Below, piece after piece: positions 63,003 to 64,000 of a stretch of DNA of 64,000 nt (its first letter is position 1; the number at the start of each line of letters is the position of its first letter). Under the pieces are notes generated by a model that did no database searches, had not been told where the DNA came from, and saw nothing but the letters and a program-made list of their open reading frames with translations. The translations under genes were made by a program, and so were the position numbers. Source of the DNA: Heliopora coerulea. Its lineage: Eukaryota; Cnidaria; Anthozoa; Scleralcyonacea; Helioporidae. Where the stretch lies: positions 810,153 to 874,152 of the forward strand of contig JASJOG010000147.1 in NCBI GenBank assembly GCA_030142905.1. Direction: 5' to 3'.

Positions 63003-64000
63003 ATGCTAAAGAAAATGTCAAGGGAGGGAGACTCGGCTGCCGATGGTTTGCTTTTACGATTGCAAAGGCTCACGTTTGTTGCCTCGTGCTTCGTGTTGAA
63101 GAAGTTCTTTTCTCTCAATAGATCAGTTTCGGAGTATTTTCAGCATGAAGACATGGATTTAGTTTCTGCTGTATTTGGTGTGGAATCCCTTAAGAAGACC
63201 CTATCTTCATTTAGAAACGAGGAGAAATTGGAGGAGTTTTTGACTGAAGCGCAAGATTATTGCGCCAAAAACAGATTAGTCGTGAATGATTTGCAGAACT
63301 CTGTCCCTAATCATGCCCGAAAGAGACAGCGTACGATACCCTCTTACCTCAACGATGGATCATTCATCTTAGACCATGATGCTTCAGTGAATCGATCCGA
63401 AACAAGTTTTGATGATGATCCTAAAGAGGTGTCGAAGAGAGGTTTTTTCATTCCTTTTCTTGATTGCCTACACAATGAGCTTGAAAAGAGATTTTCGTCC
63501 CAAGCTTGTGAGATCTTGGCACTATCTAACGTCTTCCATCCCAAGAACCTCAATGATGCAAATATTGAGAATGCAAGAAAGTTGGCAAACATAAACGACA
63601 TCAATTCTGAGACGGTAGCTCTTCAGTTTATTTTGCTCTCGAAATCCAGTGAAGTTGCTGCATGGAAGAAAGAATACGAAGAATGGATGAGATCAAAAGA
63701 GATTGCATCACGTAAATCATCAGTGAGAAAACCTGAGCGTTGGCTTTGCCTTCCAACTTTGCTGAAGCTGTTTGGCAAAAATGAGCTTAACCGCCTGTAT
63801 CCCGAGCTGTATGACCTCGTCAGAATTGTTGCTACTCTTCCTGTCGCTGTTGCATCGTGTGAACGGGCGCATAGCAAGGTAAAAATTATTAACAATTATC
63901 TCCGCGCGTCCATGTCAGATGAACGACTTGAAAGTCTTGTTCAAATTAATACAGAGCGTGACATAGCCGATAAGATCGAACTGGACAGCCTACTTGAATC
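63003..64000 (+). pseudogene. hAT-like transposase, C-terminal part (right arm, incomplete)
   Basis: Mirror of 60709-59712, open to the window edge. It has Phe where the left arm has Ser in the SAVxGVES segment. The mirrored stop would fall at 64037, outside the window. Confidence 0.7.

Larger units (their letters stand above)
59416..64000. mobile_element. hAT-like element, inverted-duplicated form, right end outside window
   Basis: The left terminus is CAGTGGCGTAGCCAG, a hAT-type end, next to actgtatc (59408-59415), a candidate 8-bp target duplication. The interior encodes ZMYM1/TTF-type hAT transposase pieces on the minus strand, then mirrored on the plus strand. The N-terminal zinc-finger part is missing from both arms. 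Confidence 0.7.
61872..64000 (+). repeat. Right arm of giant palindrome (runs off the window)
   Basis: Exact reverse complement of the left arm by position arithmetic and by the identity of encoded fragments. It carries transposase pieces at 62280-62520, 62670-62945 and 63003-64000 on the plus strand. Confidence 0.9.

Noticed and set aside
1..64000. tRNA, rRNA and bacterial-type operons.
   Set aside because: I saw no cloverleaf, rRNA-like block or Shine-Dalgarno-led gene run. The tight gene packing in 19.8-26.6 kb is the Maverick.

Overview
The window looks like nuclear DNA of an animal, most likely a cnidarian of the anthozoan (coral or sea anemone) type. It is AT-rich, its host genes are split by GT-AG introns, and it carries a cluster of secreted C1q-domain genes. 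It is crowded with decayed Maverick/Polinton elements, a Penelope-like element with a GIY-YIG domain, an RTE/CFDP2-type LINE, PIF/Harbinger-like MITEs and a hAT-like element. No bacterial gene layout, rRNA or tRNA was seen. The species cannot be named from the sequence alone.

Layout. Bases 1-10825 and 24640-36365 are two direct copies of one segmental duplication. Each holds the right end of a Maverick, a Penelope-like element on the minus strand, MITEs, and a three-exon C1q gene on the minus strand (gene A 7699-10328, gene C 33256-35886). After each copy lies a divergent C1q gene on the plus strand (gene B 12734-14790, gene D 38227-41360). A fifth copy (gene E 44716-46933) is a pseudogene, and a sixth (50723-50747) is cut inside exon 1 by Maverick sequence. 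Four to five members of a small secreted-peptide family lie beside the C1q genes (15067 plus, 16794 minus, 47201 plus, 48797 minus, 49458 minus). They share a signal peptide and 5' leader.

Maverick 1 (about 16976-26735) and Maverick 2 (50748 to beyond 59415) keep complementary halves of one gene map. Maverick 2 has the left end: a charged coiled-coil protein, an A32/FtsK-like packaging ATPase, a capsid-like protein, membrane protein X, and the chromodomain integrase. Maverick 1 has X, the integrase, one more minus-strand gene and a run of plus-strand genes: virion-like proteins, a LamG-like fibre candidate, small membrane proteins, and a BRO-N / VRR-NUC / C2H2 gene. Almost every gene is broken. 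No protein-primed DNA polymerase or adenovirus-type protease was recognised. Maverick 2 was invaded by a LINE (54331-56460), by a non-autonomous DNA transposon with long TIRs made of 15-bp repeats (57643-59151), and by a hAT-like element starting at 59416.

The last 4.3 kb (59712-64000) is a near-perfect inverted palindrome of hAT transposase fragments around a 31-base G-rich spacer centred on 61856. It is either a foldback element or an assembly artefact, and the bases just beyond the window should decide which.

How the parts relate. The functional host content is the C1q array, three apparently intact genes each with a TATA box, a 168-nt signal exon, an 81-nt middle exon and a C1q exon of about 400 nt, plus the one or two intact secreted-peptide genes. 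Most of the rest is layered transposon insertion, which also explains how gene E gained a MITE in its promoter and how gene F was lost.
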